Assembly: GCF_927798115.1 (NCBI RefSeq)
Contig: NZ_CAKMMG010000001.1
Location: forward strand, 806,001-870,000
DNA from: Paenibacillus auburnensis
GTDB taxonomy: Bacteria; Bacillota; Bacilli; Paenibacillales; Paenibacillaceae
Length of the DNA: 64,000 bases
Direction: 5' to 3'
The position numbers were made by a program, and so were the translations under genes. Below, piece by piece: positions 24,538 to 33,498 of the stretch. The number at the start of each line of letters is the position of its first letter. Position 1 is the first letter of the stretch. The notes beneath the pieces were generated by a model. The model worked only from the letters and a program-made list of their open reading frames with translations, was not told the origin of the DNA and did not search any database.

Positions 24538-25854
24538 ATGAAAAACAGACCTGGTGTGATTGTGTCTTCGCTGGTAATTGCGAATTTCCTCGGACAGCTC
24601 ATGCAAACGATGCTGAATACAGCATTGCCAAGAATAATGGAGGATCTGGGCATTCAAGAGAATCGAGCACAATGGCTGATTACGATTTATTATCTTGTTG
24701 CAGGGATAACTGTACCTGTGGCGGGATTTTTGGTGGGAAGATTTACAACGCGGGCTTTATTCTTCACATCAGTAGGTGCATTTGCAGTAGGTACACTGGT
24801 TACAGGTTTTTCCGTTAATTTTGCATTCATTCTTACAGGCCGCATTATTCAAGCAGCCGGTGCAGGGCTGCTGATGCCGCTATTCCAGACTACGATCCTA
24901 AGGGTCTTCCCCAAAGATAAAATAGGTTCAGCCATGGGACTGGTAGGGCTGGTGATGGGGTTAGCACCGGCACTTGGCCCGACACTGTCAGGATTCGTTG
25001 TACAGGAGCATTCCTGGCGCCTTCTCTTTTATGGAATATTCCCGGTCATTATGGCCAATTTGCTGCTGGCTGCCTTTAGTTTGCGAAATGTGGGGGAGAC
25101 GCATCAAGAAAAGCTGGATCTAAGATCAATTCTCTATTCAACCATAGGGTTTGCTGGTCTGTTATATGGAATTAATCAGGCTGCAGATCAAGGAATAATA
25201 GCCGGAGCCTATACACTCGGCGGTATTCTGTTCATAGTGGTATTTATCAAGCGCCAATTGAAGCTGAGCGTTCCCTTGCTTGATTTTAACTTATTCCGCA
25301 ACCGAAAGTTTACCCTGGCCTCTATTATTGGGGTACTGATATTTATAGTGGCGTTGGGGGTTGAGCTGCTGCTACCCCTCTATGTGCAGAATATACGCGG
25401 ATTAACACCAAGAGAGTCAGGGCTTATGCTGCTACCGGGTGCGCTGTTAATGGGAGTAAGCAGTGTAATCTCCGGAAGACTGTATGACCGTTATGGAATT
25501 CGTCTCGTACTACGCGGAGGATTTATCATCATTGCTGCAGGTACCCTTCTGCTGACACTCCTGGTGCCTATGCATACATCAATTCCGCTGCTGGCTGCCG
25601 TCTATACTTTGCTTATGAGCGGAGTTGGTTTCATAATGACTCCTATTACGGCCTATGCGATGGGAACTGTCTCTGTTACGATGATTGTACATGCTTCTCC
25701 GATGACGATCACTATCCGTTCATTAGCCAGTTCAATGGGAGGAGTCATGCTGATTGCTGTAATGACGGTGTCGCAGGGGATTATAGCTTCCTTTTGGATG
25801 TTGACCGCAGTAGCCGCAGCCGGATTATTCTTGGCTTTATTTTCCCAGAAATGA
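24538..25854 (+). CDS. MFS drug transporter, EmrB/QacA (DHA2) type
   Basis: 438 residues with 12-14 hydrophobic helices. The pattern (N-terminal MLNTALPRIMEDL, QWLITIYYLVAGITVPVAGFLVGRF, and GLAPALGPTLSGF in helix 5) is that of DHA2 drug:H+ antiporters. The C-terminal end is somewhat shorter than usual. ATG 24538 was chosen for the AGGTGG site. The frame is open 44 codons upstream, but that lies in the folded leader and has no ribosome site. A YjbR-like gene follows after 9 bases. Confidence 0.87.
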   Translation: MKNRPGVIVSSLVIANFLGQLMQTMLNTALPRIMEDLGIQENRAQWLITIYYLVAGITVPVAGFLVGRFTTRALFFTSVGAFAVGTLVTGFSVNFAFILTGRIIQAAGAGLLMPLFQTTILRVFPKDKIGSAMGLVGLVMGLAPALGPTLSGFVVQEHSWRLLFYGIFPVIMANLLLAAFSLRNVGETHQEKLDLRSILYSTIGFAGLLYGINQAADQGIIAGAYTLGGILFIVVFIKRQLKLSVPLLDFNLFRNRKFTLASIIGVLIFIVALGVELLLPLYVQNIRGLTPRESGLMLLPGALLMGVSSVISGRLYDRYGIRLVLRGGFIIIAAGTLLLTLLVPMHTSIPLLAAVYTLLMSGVGFIMTPITAYAMGTVSVTMIVHASPMTITIRSLASSMGGVMLIAVMTVSQGIIASFWMLTAVAAAGLFLALFSQK

Positions 25855-25863
25855 GGTGCTGGT

Positions 25864-26223
25864 ATGAAAACTAGTATTATCGCATATTGCCTGAAAAAAC
25901 AAGGTGCTATGAAGGAATATCCCTTCGGTCCGGAGATTTTGGTGCTAAAAGTCGGAGGGAAGATATTCGCGCTTATTTTTGAAGAAGCAGAAGACGAATT
26001 TCGCTTAAACCTGAAATGTGATCCGGTAATTGCGGAGAATTTGCGGGAACAACATGAAGCTGTACGGCCAGGGTACCACATGAATAAGAAGCATTGGAAT
26101 ACCGTGATGGTTGATGGTTCACTGCCACTGACAGATATCTTTGACATGATCAATCACTCTTACGATTTGGTTGTGGGCAAGCTTCCCAAAAGTGTGCGTG
26201 AGTCTTTACTAGAAATGAAGTAA
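25864..26223 (+). CDS. MmcQ/YjbR-family protein
   Basis: 119 residues. A small alpha/beta protein with the family end block GYHMNKKHWNTVMVDG and SYDLVVGKLPK. The fold resembles a CyaY-like or double-wing DNA-binding domain; no function is established. Nine bases after the MFS gene, so it is probably cotranscribed. Confidence 0.85.
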   Translation: MKTSIIAYCLKKQGAMKEYPFGPEILVLKVGGKIFALIFEEAEDEFRLNLKCDPVIAENLREQHEAVRPGYHMNKKHWNTVMVDGSLPLTDIFDMINHSYDLVVGKLPKSVRESLLEMK

Positions 26224-26292
26224 CAACTAACTCCGGCAGCCAGGGAAGGAGCCGTTTAAAGCCTTGGTTTCCTGATCACTCCAATTTGCTAA

Positions 26293-27102
26293 TTATGTTT
26301 GGGTTATATCAAAATGTAATCTTCCGTCTTCTTCACTTATGTATGGTTGGCGTTCTTTTATGTGTGCATATTCTGGATATCTGCTCATTAGGTTACGAAG
26401 CATACAAATAAGCACAGGATGAATCATCTTATCGTGTTCGCTGTTCATGATAGCACTCTTAGTTGTCAACCATGGCATAAATTCACCTTTATATTTATTT
26501 ATCTCTGATTCCGCAATTTCTAATGGCAGTTCAGATAGGCATAGCCAGAAATACCATTTAGCAAACCATGGGCGTTTTCTATCTCCAGCATGGCAATTAT
26601 AATTATCAATTCTGCCTTTTATCCAACCTATATCATTAGGGACGACCAATGCAAGAAAACGTAATACAACAAGTGATGTATCAAAGCATTCTCCCAATCC
26701 GTCATCAGAGTTACCAAAGCATGTGGTTCTCAGCCGTATAAGAGTTTTATCTACTATTTCTTTTACAATAGGGTTATTTGGTGCAAAAAGGTAAAGTAAA
26801 CGGATAATTTCAAGTTCATACATATTAGCGGAGAAAATATGAGTCTTCGGTGTTTGATTAAAAATGGTTTTGAGCTTTACTCCATCATTGTATGGTGGAA
26901 TAAAGAAAACCGGATACATCTGCCGACCATGGCTGTCAATGTTATTAGGAAACTTGACACTCTGATAAAACCTTTTCGCCTGTTCTGGTTTGGTTTGTGC
27001 GGAAAAGAACTGCCAGACAATATTATCTTTTTGTGAGTCAGTTAAGCTCCCGTTTTTAATTAAGTAGTGATTTGTTTGGATCATAAGGTTATAAGCATTC
27101 AT
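26293..27102 (-). CDS. Hypothetical protein in an AT-rich island
   Basis: 269 residues that I do not recognise. No signal peptide, no long membrane helix, no P-loop. Aromatic and Cys/His-rich patches (for example YNCHAGDRKRPWFAKWYFWLCLSELPLE) and a helical centre are visible. The base composition is visibly AT-richer than its neighbours and codon use differs, which suggests recent acquisition. ATG start with GGGGGTG upstream. Flanked by a YjbR-like gene and an RpiR regulator with no functional link. Confidence 0.7.
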   Translation of the reverse strand: MNAYNLMIQTNHYLIKNGSLTDSQKDNIVWQFFSAQTKPEQAKRFYQSVKFPNNIDSHGRQMYPVFFIPPYNDGVKLKTIFNQTPKTHIFSANMYELEIIRLLYLFAPNNPIVKEIVDKTLIRLRTTCFGNSDDGLGECFDTSLVVLRFLALVVPNDIGWIKGRIDNYNCHAGDRKRPWFAKWYFWLCLSELPLEIAESEINKYKGEFMPWLTTKSAIMNSEHDKMIHPVLICMLRNLMSRYPEYAHIKERQPYISEEDGRLHFDITQT

Positions 27103-27186
27103 CTGTTCACCCCCAAGAAATGATTATATGCATGCGATATACCTCGGGCTGCTTTTTTGCTTAGATGCTGTGACAGCATAATGGTG

Positions 27187-28071
27187 CTATACATCCTCCA
27201 GCATATCAGTGATGAAGGCGTTTTTCTGTGACTTGGCAGTGAACTCCTTATTTTCATAAGATAGCTTATAGATACAGGAGTAGATCACATTAAGGGCATA
27301 TTCAAAAGCAATCTGTGATGAAAAGGTTCCTATTTTGGCATGTTTAACTTCATCATCAGGTACATGGATACATAGCGTACTCAGCTGTGCCAATTCACTT
27401 TGACTGGCGGCTGTGATCGTGATGAACGGAATGTTCTCCTGTCTGAAGTGACGGGCTGCCCTTAAATAAATCGGTGATTTTCCATGATAGGTCAAAAAAA
27501 TGGCACAGTCATCTTCCGTCAGATTAACGGTATGATACGCCCATTCATATAACTCCGTGGCAATCACAACATACTTATTGATTTTTATCAGCTTATTCTG
27601 GAAGCTTTTGGCCCGGATTTGGGAATCTCCTAAGGCATAGATAAAGATCCGTTTGGCTTGAACCAGCAACCCGGCTGTTTGTACCAGCAGGTCATTATCC
27701 AGATAGGCATGAGTTTTGGCAATCGTTTCCTTCATTAATTCTGCGATATCCATGGCTACTTCAAGCGGCGTCTCCTCAAGACTAAACGGATAGTTGGGAT
27801 CAACATTGGAAACATTTTGGGTATCCTGCTGGAATTCGCGGGCAAGCTTAATGATGAACTCCTTAAATCCGGACAGCCCAAGCTTATGGGTTAAGCGGTT
27901 GATCGCCGAGTGGGAAGTATAGGTTGCTTTTGCAAGTTCCTGAACATTGAAGTGGAGCATCCCTTCCTTGTGCAGCAGGATATAAGCGGCGATACTTTTT
28001 TCGTTAGGTGTAAAGTTATGCATGTCCGATAATTGCATCAGTAGTTTCAACAGATTCACCTCAATAAACAT
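27187..28071 (-). CDS. RpiR/MurR-family transcriptional regulator
   Basis: 294 residues. An N-terminal helix-turn-helix of the RpiR type (SIAAYILLHKEGMLHF, then SHSAINRLTHKLGLSGFKEF) is followed by a SIS sugar-phosphate isomerase-like domain from ~115 (AKRIFIYALGDSQIRAKSFQNKL, then AIFLTYHGKS). Such proteins repress sugar or amino-sugar genes and are released by a sugar phosphate. It diverges from a Gfo/Idh/MocA oxidoreductase gene, which is its likely target. Confidence 0.9.
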   Translation of the reverse strand: MFIEVNLLKLLMQLSDMHNFTPNEKSIAAYILLHKEGMLHFNVQELAKATYTSHSAINRLTHKLGLSGFKEFIIKLAREFQQDTQNVSNVDPNYPFSLEETPLEVAMDIAELMKETIAKTHAYLDNDLLVQTAGLLVQAKRIFIYALGDSQIRAKSFQNKLIKINKYVVIATELYEWAYHTVNLTEDDCAIFLTYHGKSPIYLRAARHFRQENIPFITITAASQSELAQLSTLCIHVPDDEVKHAKIGTFSSQIAFEYALNVIYSCIYKLSYENKEFTAKSQKNAFITDMLEDV

Positions 28072-28160
28072 TTTGTTCAGTCATAGACGGTCACGGCTGC
28101 GAAAAATTGGTTGAATGTACCGTTTTGCCTGCGAATCCTTCACGGCCGGCATTGTTCTTC

Positions 28161-28166
28161 TATAAT
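28161..28166 (+). promoter_or_regulatory. Likely -10 of the Gfo/Idh/MocA transcript
   Basis: TATAAT, preceded at 16 bp by TTCACG (28139-28144), a weak -35. A weak -35 suits a regulated promoter next to the divergent RpiR gene. Confidence 0.5.
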
Positions 28167-28195
28167 AGATGAAAAAGACCTGAGGGGGAATTCAC

Positions 28196-28264
28196 ATGTT
28201 AACTATCGGCTATAATCAGTCCGTTATGGAGATCCTGGAGCGGGGAATCGAGGGGTGCAGCTAA
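28196..28264 (+). CDS. 22-codon ORF upstream of the Gfo/Idh/MocA gene
   Basis: An ATG behind a strong GAGGGGG site opens MLTIGYNQSVMEILERGIEGCS and stops at 28262-28264, two bases before the next ATG. It also supplies the GAGGGG used by that gene. It may be a leader peptide for translational coupling or a decayed gene remnant. Confidence 0.35.
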   Translation: MLTIGYNQSVMEILERGIEGCS

Positions 28265-28265
28265 T

Positions 28266-29261
28266 ATGAAATTGGGAATTGCAGGCGCCGGCAACATAGT
28301 AATGGATTTATTAAGCTTTGTTCATGAGATTCCGGGCATAACCTTACAAGCCATTAGTTCTAAGCCGGCCCATCGGGAAAAATTGCTGTCTCTGCAAAAC
28401 CAGTTCGGAATCTCGCGGATATATGATAATTATACCGAGATGCTGTTAAATGATGAAGTCGATACTGTCTACATCGGGCTGCCGAATCATCTTCATTATT
28501 CTTATACGAAGGAAGCTTTAATACGCGGCAAGCATGTCATTTGTGAAAAACCGTTCACCTCCAATTTGCGGGAATTCATGGAGCTTAAACAGCTGGCGCT
28601 TCAAAGCGGACTCGTATTAATAGAAGCGATTACGAATCAATATCTGAACAATTACTTATTAATGAAGGAATATCTCTCTAAGCTCGGGCCAGTCAGAATC
28701 GTGGAATGCAACTATTCACAGTATTCGTCCAGATACGATGCTTTCCGGGCTGGTCAAGTACTGCCTGCCTTCAATCCGGAAATGTCCGGAGGTACGCTGA
28801 TGGATATCAATATTTATAACATTCATATGGTTGTCGGATTCTTTGGCAGCCCCGTGAAGGTGGAGTATCTGGCAAATATGGAGCGCGGAATAGATACCTC
28901 GGGCATCCTTTTGCTCGATTATGGAGATTTCAAATGTGTTTGTATTGGTGCCAAAGACAGTACGGCTCCGAATGCGATGAACATTCAGGGGGTTCATGGA
29001 TATTTGCGCATGCACGGCTCAGCGAATATCATCGATAGTTTTGATTATGTTGCCAATAAGGAGAAGCCCGTCCAAGTGGATCATAAACATCATCCCCACC
29101 GGATGTATGATGAATTTATTGCTTTTGAACAGATCATCCGTGAGAAGGACATGGACTGGGTATTGCGGATGCTTGAACATAGTGAGCGTGTTATGCGTGT
29201 AATAGAGCAGGCCAAGCAATCCGCCGGCCTTGTATTTGGTCCGGATAAGCCAGGATATTGA
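28266..29261 (+). CDS. Gfo/Idh/MocA-family oxidoreductase
   Basis: 331 residues. The N-terminal NAD(P)-binding Rossmann domain begins KLGIAGAGNIVMDLL and contains the family EKPFTSN motif with its Lys at about 98. The C-terminal part is the beta-sheet substrate domain. It oxidises or reduces a sugar, inositol or related polyol, or acts on a sugar acid. The position next to an RpiR regulator and a GH2 enzyme suggests sugar metabolism. Confidence 0.9.
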   Translation: MKLGIAGAGNIVMDLLSFVHEIPGITLQAISSKPAHREKLLSLQNQFGISRIYDNYTEMLLNDEVDTVYIGLPNHLHYSYTKEALIRGKHVICEKPFTSNLREFMELKQLALQSGLVLIEAITNQYLNNYLLMKEYLSKLGPVRIVECNYSQYSSRYDAFRAGQVLPAFNPEMSGGTLMDINIYNIHMVVGFFGSPVKVEYLANMERGIDTSGILLLDYGDFKCVCIGAKDSTAPNAMNIQGVHGYLRMHGSANIIDSFDYVANKEKPVQVDHKHHPHRMYDEFIAFEQIIREKDMDWVLRMLEHSERVMRVIEQAKQSAGLVFGPDKPGY

Positions 29262-29286
29262 GATTAATCTGTTGTTGAACCATTGT

Positions 29287-29318
29287 CACAAGCCGTGCGG
29301 ATAACCGCATGGCTTGTG
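29287..29318 (+). terminator. Terminator after the Gfo/Idh/MocA gene
   Basis: Near-perfect stem CACAAGCC-TGCGG/CCGCA-GGCTTGTG with an ATAA loop. The following T-tract is interrupted (TTGTTATTT). Confidence 0.7.
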
Positions 29319-29330
29319 TTGTTATTTATG

Positions 29331-29380
29331 TTATCGTTGTTATTGTATTAATTGATAACGGATACATGAGAGGATATAAT
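29331..29380 (+). promoter_or_regulatory. Promoter of the GH2 gene with a possible operator
   Basis: TTGATA (29352-29357), 17 bp, TATAAT (29375-29380). GTTATC and GATAAC arms flank and overlap the -35, a spaced inverted repeat typical of sugar-responsive repressors. Confidence 0.55.
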
Positions 29381-29433
29381 GATAAACGAAGCTATGATGG
29401 GTTTAGAGAGATTACTAATTGGGAGTGATATAT

Positions 29434-32232
29434 TTGCAGACAATGATCAATCTTGAAGGCGAGTGGAAGTTACAGTTGGATGAAGGGAAACAGGGGCTGG
29501 TTCTGCCATTTTCAGATCATATCATTTTGCCGGGTACAACATCGCATGCCCGCAAGGGACCGAAGAATGAAGAGGTTGTAATCAGCGCATTGACAGATGA
29601 ATATCTGTTCGAAGGATCGGCGTGGTATTCGAAGGATATCGTGATTCCCGAAGAGCTTGCCGGGAAGAGATGCCTGCTGTATCTGGAACGGACTCGCCTG
29701 ACGACACTGTGGCTGAACGGCCAGGAAATTGGCAGCCGCAACAGCCTGAATACTGCTCATGTTTATGAATTAACCGGCCTGCTGAAGGCTGGCACCCAGA
29801 CAATAACAATCCGGGTCGATAATACCGGTTATCCGACTAAGGGCGGACATTTAACCTCACCGGACACCCAAACCAACTGGAACGGGATCACCGGCCGCAT
29901 GGAGCTCCAGTTTTACGGTAAATCCTATTTAAGCGGAATCCGCCTCGACACGGATGTATCTTCACGCTCGGTCCGGATTTCAGCCACATTGGAAGGCACA
30001 ACGGGCACCACCTTGGCAGTATCGGCTTTAAGCTTCAACAGCGAGCTGGAACATTCGGCTGCAGTTAAGGAATATGCTCTCACACCGGGAGAGTTCAGCA
30101 TCGAATACAACTTGGGTCCGGATGCGCTGCTATGGAGTGAAACCGCACCCAATCTTTATAACCTTACGCTTTCCCTGACACAAGGGGAAGGAGAGCCAAC
30201 CGACCAAGCCGTACTGGTCCTGGGATTACGTGAATTCAAGGCAGAAGGCGATAAGTTTACGATTAATGGACAGAAGACCTTTCTGCGCGGCAAGCATGAC
30301 GGGCTGATCTTTCCTTTGACCGGTTACGCGCCTACTGACGTTGAGGAATGGGTGAGGATTCTTGGAATTTCCAAATCCTACGGCATCAACCATTACCGTT
30401 TCCACACCTGCTGTCCGCCGGAAGCAGCCTTTACCGCAGCGGACCTGCTCGGTATCTACATGGAGCCGGAGCTTCCTTTCTGGGGAACGATCACAGAGCC
30501 AACTGATGAAGGCCATAATCAGGCTGAGCAGGACTATCTGGTTAGCGAGGGATACGAGATTCTGAAGGCGTTCGGCAACCATCCATCCTTCGTAATGATG
30601 TCGCTCGGCAACGAGCTGTGGGGGAGCAGAACCAAGATCGATTCCATCCTAAAGGAATATAAGGCATTTGACAGCCGCCCCTTGTATACCCAGGGCTCCA
30701 ATAACCACCAATGGGTACCGGAAATTCTGGAGCATGAGGATTTCTTCTGCGGCGTGCGCTTCTCCAAAGAGCGGTTATTCCGGGGCTCATATGCCATGTG
30801 CGATGCACCGCTGGGTCATGTTCAGACCGGCCTGCCGGGTACGATGAAGGATTACGACGACCAGTTCGTCCCTGCGGCCGGAGCATCTTCGGAAGCGGAA
30901 GGTGGAGGAACCATCCAGATTCAATACGGTACGGAAGCGAAAACCGTCCAGGCGGATGATGCATCCGGGGAATGGATTCCGCATATTCCGGTAATCTCGC
31001 ATGAGATTGGACAGTACGCAACCTATCCCAATTATGATGAGATCGCAAAATACAGTGGCTCGCTCAAGGCGAAGAATTTCGAAGTCTTCCGTCAACGGCT
31101 GGAAGAAAACGGCCTGGGCCATCTCGCGGCTAAATACTTCACTGCCTCGGGGCAGCTTGCGGTTGCCTGTTACAAAGAAGAGCTGGAAGCAGCCTTCCGC
31201 ACCAAGAAGCTTGCCGGCTTCCAGCTGCTGGATCTGCAGGATTTCAGCGGACAGGGCACAGCCTTAGTCGGCATCCTTGATGCCTTCATGGATTCCAAGG
31301 GAATGATCACTCCTGAAGAATGGCGTACCTTCTGCAGCGACGCTGTTCTGCTCGCAAGATTTCCGAAATATAACTATGACTCTGGTGAACGCTTTAGCGC
31401 GGACATCGAACTGAGCTGGTTCCGGAGCGGATCACCGAGCACCCTTATGCTAGACTGGGAACTGACGGATGGCGATGAAATACTGGCTAAAGGTACACAC
31501 GAAACAGAAGTTCCGGCGGAGGCGAATTATATCGATATCTGCCGGCTGACAATCGATCTTCCAGCCGTAACGGCCATGACCTCAGCGATACTTAATCTCC
31601 GAATTGCGGGAACCGATATCCGCAAAAGCTACGATCTGTGGATCTATCCGGAACAGAGCGGTACCGGGCTTGACGGGATCCGTATATTCCATGTGCTTGG
31701 TGATGAAGTGCTGGCGCTGCTGGAACAAGGTGAAAATGTGCTGCTGATGCCGAAGCCGGAGTCACTGAATAATGCTATCGAAGGCTACTATTGTACGGAT
31801 TTCTGGTGCTATCCGATGTTCCGTTCGATTTCTGAAAGCATGAACAGGCCGATTCCTGTCGGTACCATGGGTCTGCTGATCGACAACAGCCATCCTGTGT
31901 TCCGTGACTTCCCGTGCGAGGAGCATTCCACTTATCCTTGGTGGAATATTATTGAGAACTCAAAGTCGTTTATCATGGACGGAACGGATTCAGCATGGAG
32001 TCCTATGGTGCAGACGATTGACAACTTTGAACGCAATCATAAGCTGGGCTTCCTGTTTGAGTGCCGGGTTGGAGCCGGTAATCTGCTGGTTTGCGCTCTG
32101 GACGCTGACAAGGCAGGGGCAACGCCGGAAGGCAGACAGTTCCTGTCCAGTCTGGCCGGTTACATGACCTCCGAGGAATTTAAGCCGCAATACACAGCAA
32201 CCAAGGAAGAGCTTCAGCGGATTATTCAATAA
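29434..32232 (+). CDS. Glycoside hydrolase family 2 enzyme (beta-galactosidase/glucuronidase-like)
   Basis: 932 residues with the GH2 layout: sugar-binding sandwich (~10-150), immunoglobulin-like domain (~160-270) and catalytic TIM barrel (~275-590), then extra C-terminal domains. The acid/base is E394 in GNELWG and the nucleophile E524 in SHEIGQ. There is no signal peptide, so it is cytoplasmic. The exact sugar (galactoside, mannoside or glucuronide) is not readable. TTG at 29434 was chosen for its spacing from GGGAG; ATG 29443 is possible. It is a monocistronic unit behind its own promoter. Confidence 0.9.
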   Translation: MQTMINLEGEWKLQLDEGKQGLVLPFSDHIILPGTTSHARKGPKNEEVVISALTDEYLFEGSAWYSKDIVIPEELAGKRCLLYLERTRLTTLWLNGQEIGSRNSLNTAHVYELTGLLKAGTQTITIRVDNTGYPTKGGHLTSPDTQTNWNGITGRMELQFYGKSYLSGIRLDTDVSSRSVRISATLEGTTGTTLAVSALSFNSELEHSAAVKEYALTPGEFSIEYNLGPDALLWSETAPNLYNLTLSLTQGEGEPTDQAVLVLGLREFKAEGDKFTINGQKTFLRGKHDGLIFPLTGYAPTDVEEWVRILGISKSYGINHYRFHTCCPPEAAFTAADLLGIYMEPELPFWGTITEPTDEGHNQAEQDYLVSEGYEILKAFGNHPSFVMMSLGNELWGSRTKIDSILKEYKAFDSRPLYTQGSNNHQWVPEILEHEDFFCGVRFSKERLFRGSYAMCDAPLGHVQTGLPGTMKDYDDQFVPAAGASSEAEGGGTIQIQYGTEAKTVQADDASGEWIPHIPVISHEIGQYATYPNYDEIAKYSGSLKAKNFEVFRQRLEENGLGHLAAKYFTASGQLAVACYKEELEAAFRTKKLAGFQLLDLQDFSGQGTALVGILDAFMDSKGMITPEEWRTFCSDAVLLARFPKYNYDSGERFSADIELSWFRSGSPSTLMLDWELTDGDEILAKGTHETEVPAEANYIDICRLTIDLPAVTAMTSAILNLRIAGTDIRKSYDLWIYPEQSGTGLDGIRIFHVLGDEVLALLEQGENVLLMPKPESLNNAIEGYYCTDFWCYPMFRSISESMNRPIPVGTMGLLIDNSHPVFRDFPCEEHSTYPWWNIIENSKSFIMDGTDSAWSPMVQTIDNFERNHKLGFLFECRVGAGNLLVCALDADKAGATPEGRQFLSSLAGYMTSEEFKPQYTATKEELQRIIQ

Positions 32233-32279
32233 ACCAAGCCAAGTAGGTAATCATAAGTTCAATCCATATCGTTAAATAA

Positions 32280-32325
32280 GCCAAGCAGCCATTAAATGAA
32301 TGGCCAGCTTGGCCTGTTTGTTTTT
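32280..32325 (+). terminator. Terminator after the GH2 gene
   Basis: Stem GCCAAGC/GCTTGGC with inner GCCATT/AATGGC, followed by a T-rich tract (TGTTTGTTTTT). Confidence 0.75.
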
Positions 32326-32455
32326 AGCTGGTTACTGAAGGCATTATCTCTGCTTATACGCAACGGATGCACCTGCGGAAGTATATTCCAGTCAACTTTA
32401 CACAAAAATATTGGTAAGGTAGAGAGTAGTAACTGATAAGAGGTGACAAATAAAT

Positions 32456-33346
32456 ATGATGAAGAAACACTGTTTGTTCTGTGACGAGATTGTTCCCATT
32501 GAACAGGAAGGCGATTACGATAGCTATATCGGCTGTTCCTGTTCACCGAATGGGCAATATCATCTGCGGCGGGACAGCTACGAGTCCATTAATGCGCTCC
32601 CGCATCCTAAGAAACGAGACCTGCTGCATATCATATCTGCTTATATCCGGGAGAAGACAGACTGTGATGATAAAGTCTATCTTAAGGCAGATGATCTGGA
32701 ATCCATCGCCAATTCCCCGAATATACCTGTAACCATTGAAGATAAAGGTAACCGCCTGCTGCAATATTTGTACAGGCATTCTGAAGGCCCTGGGGAACCG
32801 GTTGCCATTCACCCGCTCTCCAATAATTATAACCTGACCTATTCTCCCAACCTGCAAGAACTGGTATATATCATAGACAAGCTTGGAAACGAGCAATTCC
32901 TCATTCGGGAAGGCATGAACTTTAAGCTGACGGAAAAAGGGTGGAATGAAGCAGCAGCCAGCACCGGAGGGAAGAAGTTAAAAGCCTGTTCCATTCTCAT
33001 CCATGGCGGTAAGGAATTACGCGCAGAATGGCAGGAAAAGCTGCTGCCCAAAATTGGGCAGTTCGGTTATCAGCCAACTTTGCTGACGCACACCCAGTTA
33101 CCAGAGAATGAACAATATGATCTGGGGCTAATTGCTGACAGTAAACTGATTATTGCAGATGTCACCGGTCAGGCGCCCGGGGTATATTTCGCGGCAGGCT
33201 ATGCGCTGGGTATGGGTATCCCTGTAATTTGGACCGTGAATAGCAGTGATGCTGACAAGCTTACTGTACAGTTACAGGATATCCGTCCAATAGTGTGGGA
33301 TACCGCTGAAGAACTGGCTGTACTGATTCAGCAAAAGCTAAGTTAA
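32456..33346 (+). CDS. Zinc-ribbon protein with a nucleoside-deoxyribosyltransferase-like C-terminus
   Basis: 296 residues. The N-terminus CLFC ... CSC looks like a small zinc ribbon. Residues ~60-170 are an uncharacterised helical middle. The C-terminal ~120 residues, with ADSKLIIADVTGQAPGVYFAAGYALGMGIPVIWT, resemble the nucleoside 2-deoxyribosyltransferase fold, which can also act as an NAD or nucleotide glycosidase in bacterial immunity proteins. Function is not known. AGAGGTG ribosome site; an ATG one codon later is equally possible. Flanked by its own terminators, so it is a single-gene unit. Confidence 0.65.
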   Translation: MMKKHCLFCDEIVPIEQEGDYDSYIGCSCSPNGQYHLRRDSYESINALPHPKKRDLLHIISAYIREKTDCDDKVYLKADDLESIANSPNIPVTIEDKGNRLLQYLYRHSEGPGEPVAIHPLSNNYNLTYSPNLQELVYIIDKLGNEQFLIREGMNFKLTEKGWNEAAASTGGKKLKACSILIHGGKELRAEWQEKLLPKIGQFGYQPTLLTHTQLPENEQYDLGLIADSKLIIADVTGQAPGVYFAAGYALGMGIPVIWTVNSSDADKLTVQLQDIRPIVWDTAEELAVLIQQKLS

Positions 33347-33428
33347 CAGAGGAGTATCCGTAGGCTATTCTATCTGTATCGTCTCCGGCCTGTGACAGGA
33401 GTTGTTGCTGTTACAGGCTATTTATATA

Positions 33429-33474
33429 AAAAGAGCAGAGATCTTCCCGGAATAGGGATCATCTCTGCTCTTTT
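33429..33474. terminator. Bidirectional terminator
   Basis: 14-bp stem AAAAGAGCAGAGAT/ATCTCTGCTCTTTT between the convergent zinc-ribbon and ROK genes. Confidence 0.85.
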
Positions 33475-33498
33475 GTCATGACTGTTACTCCGGGATAG

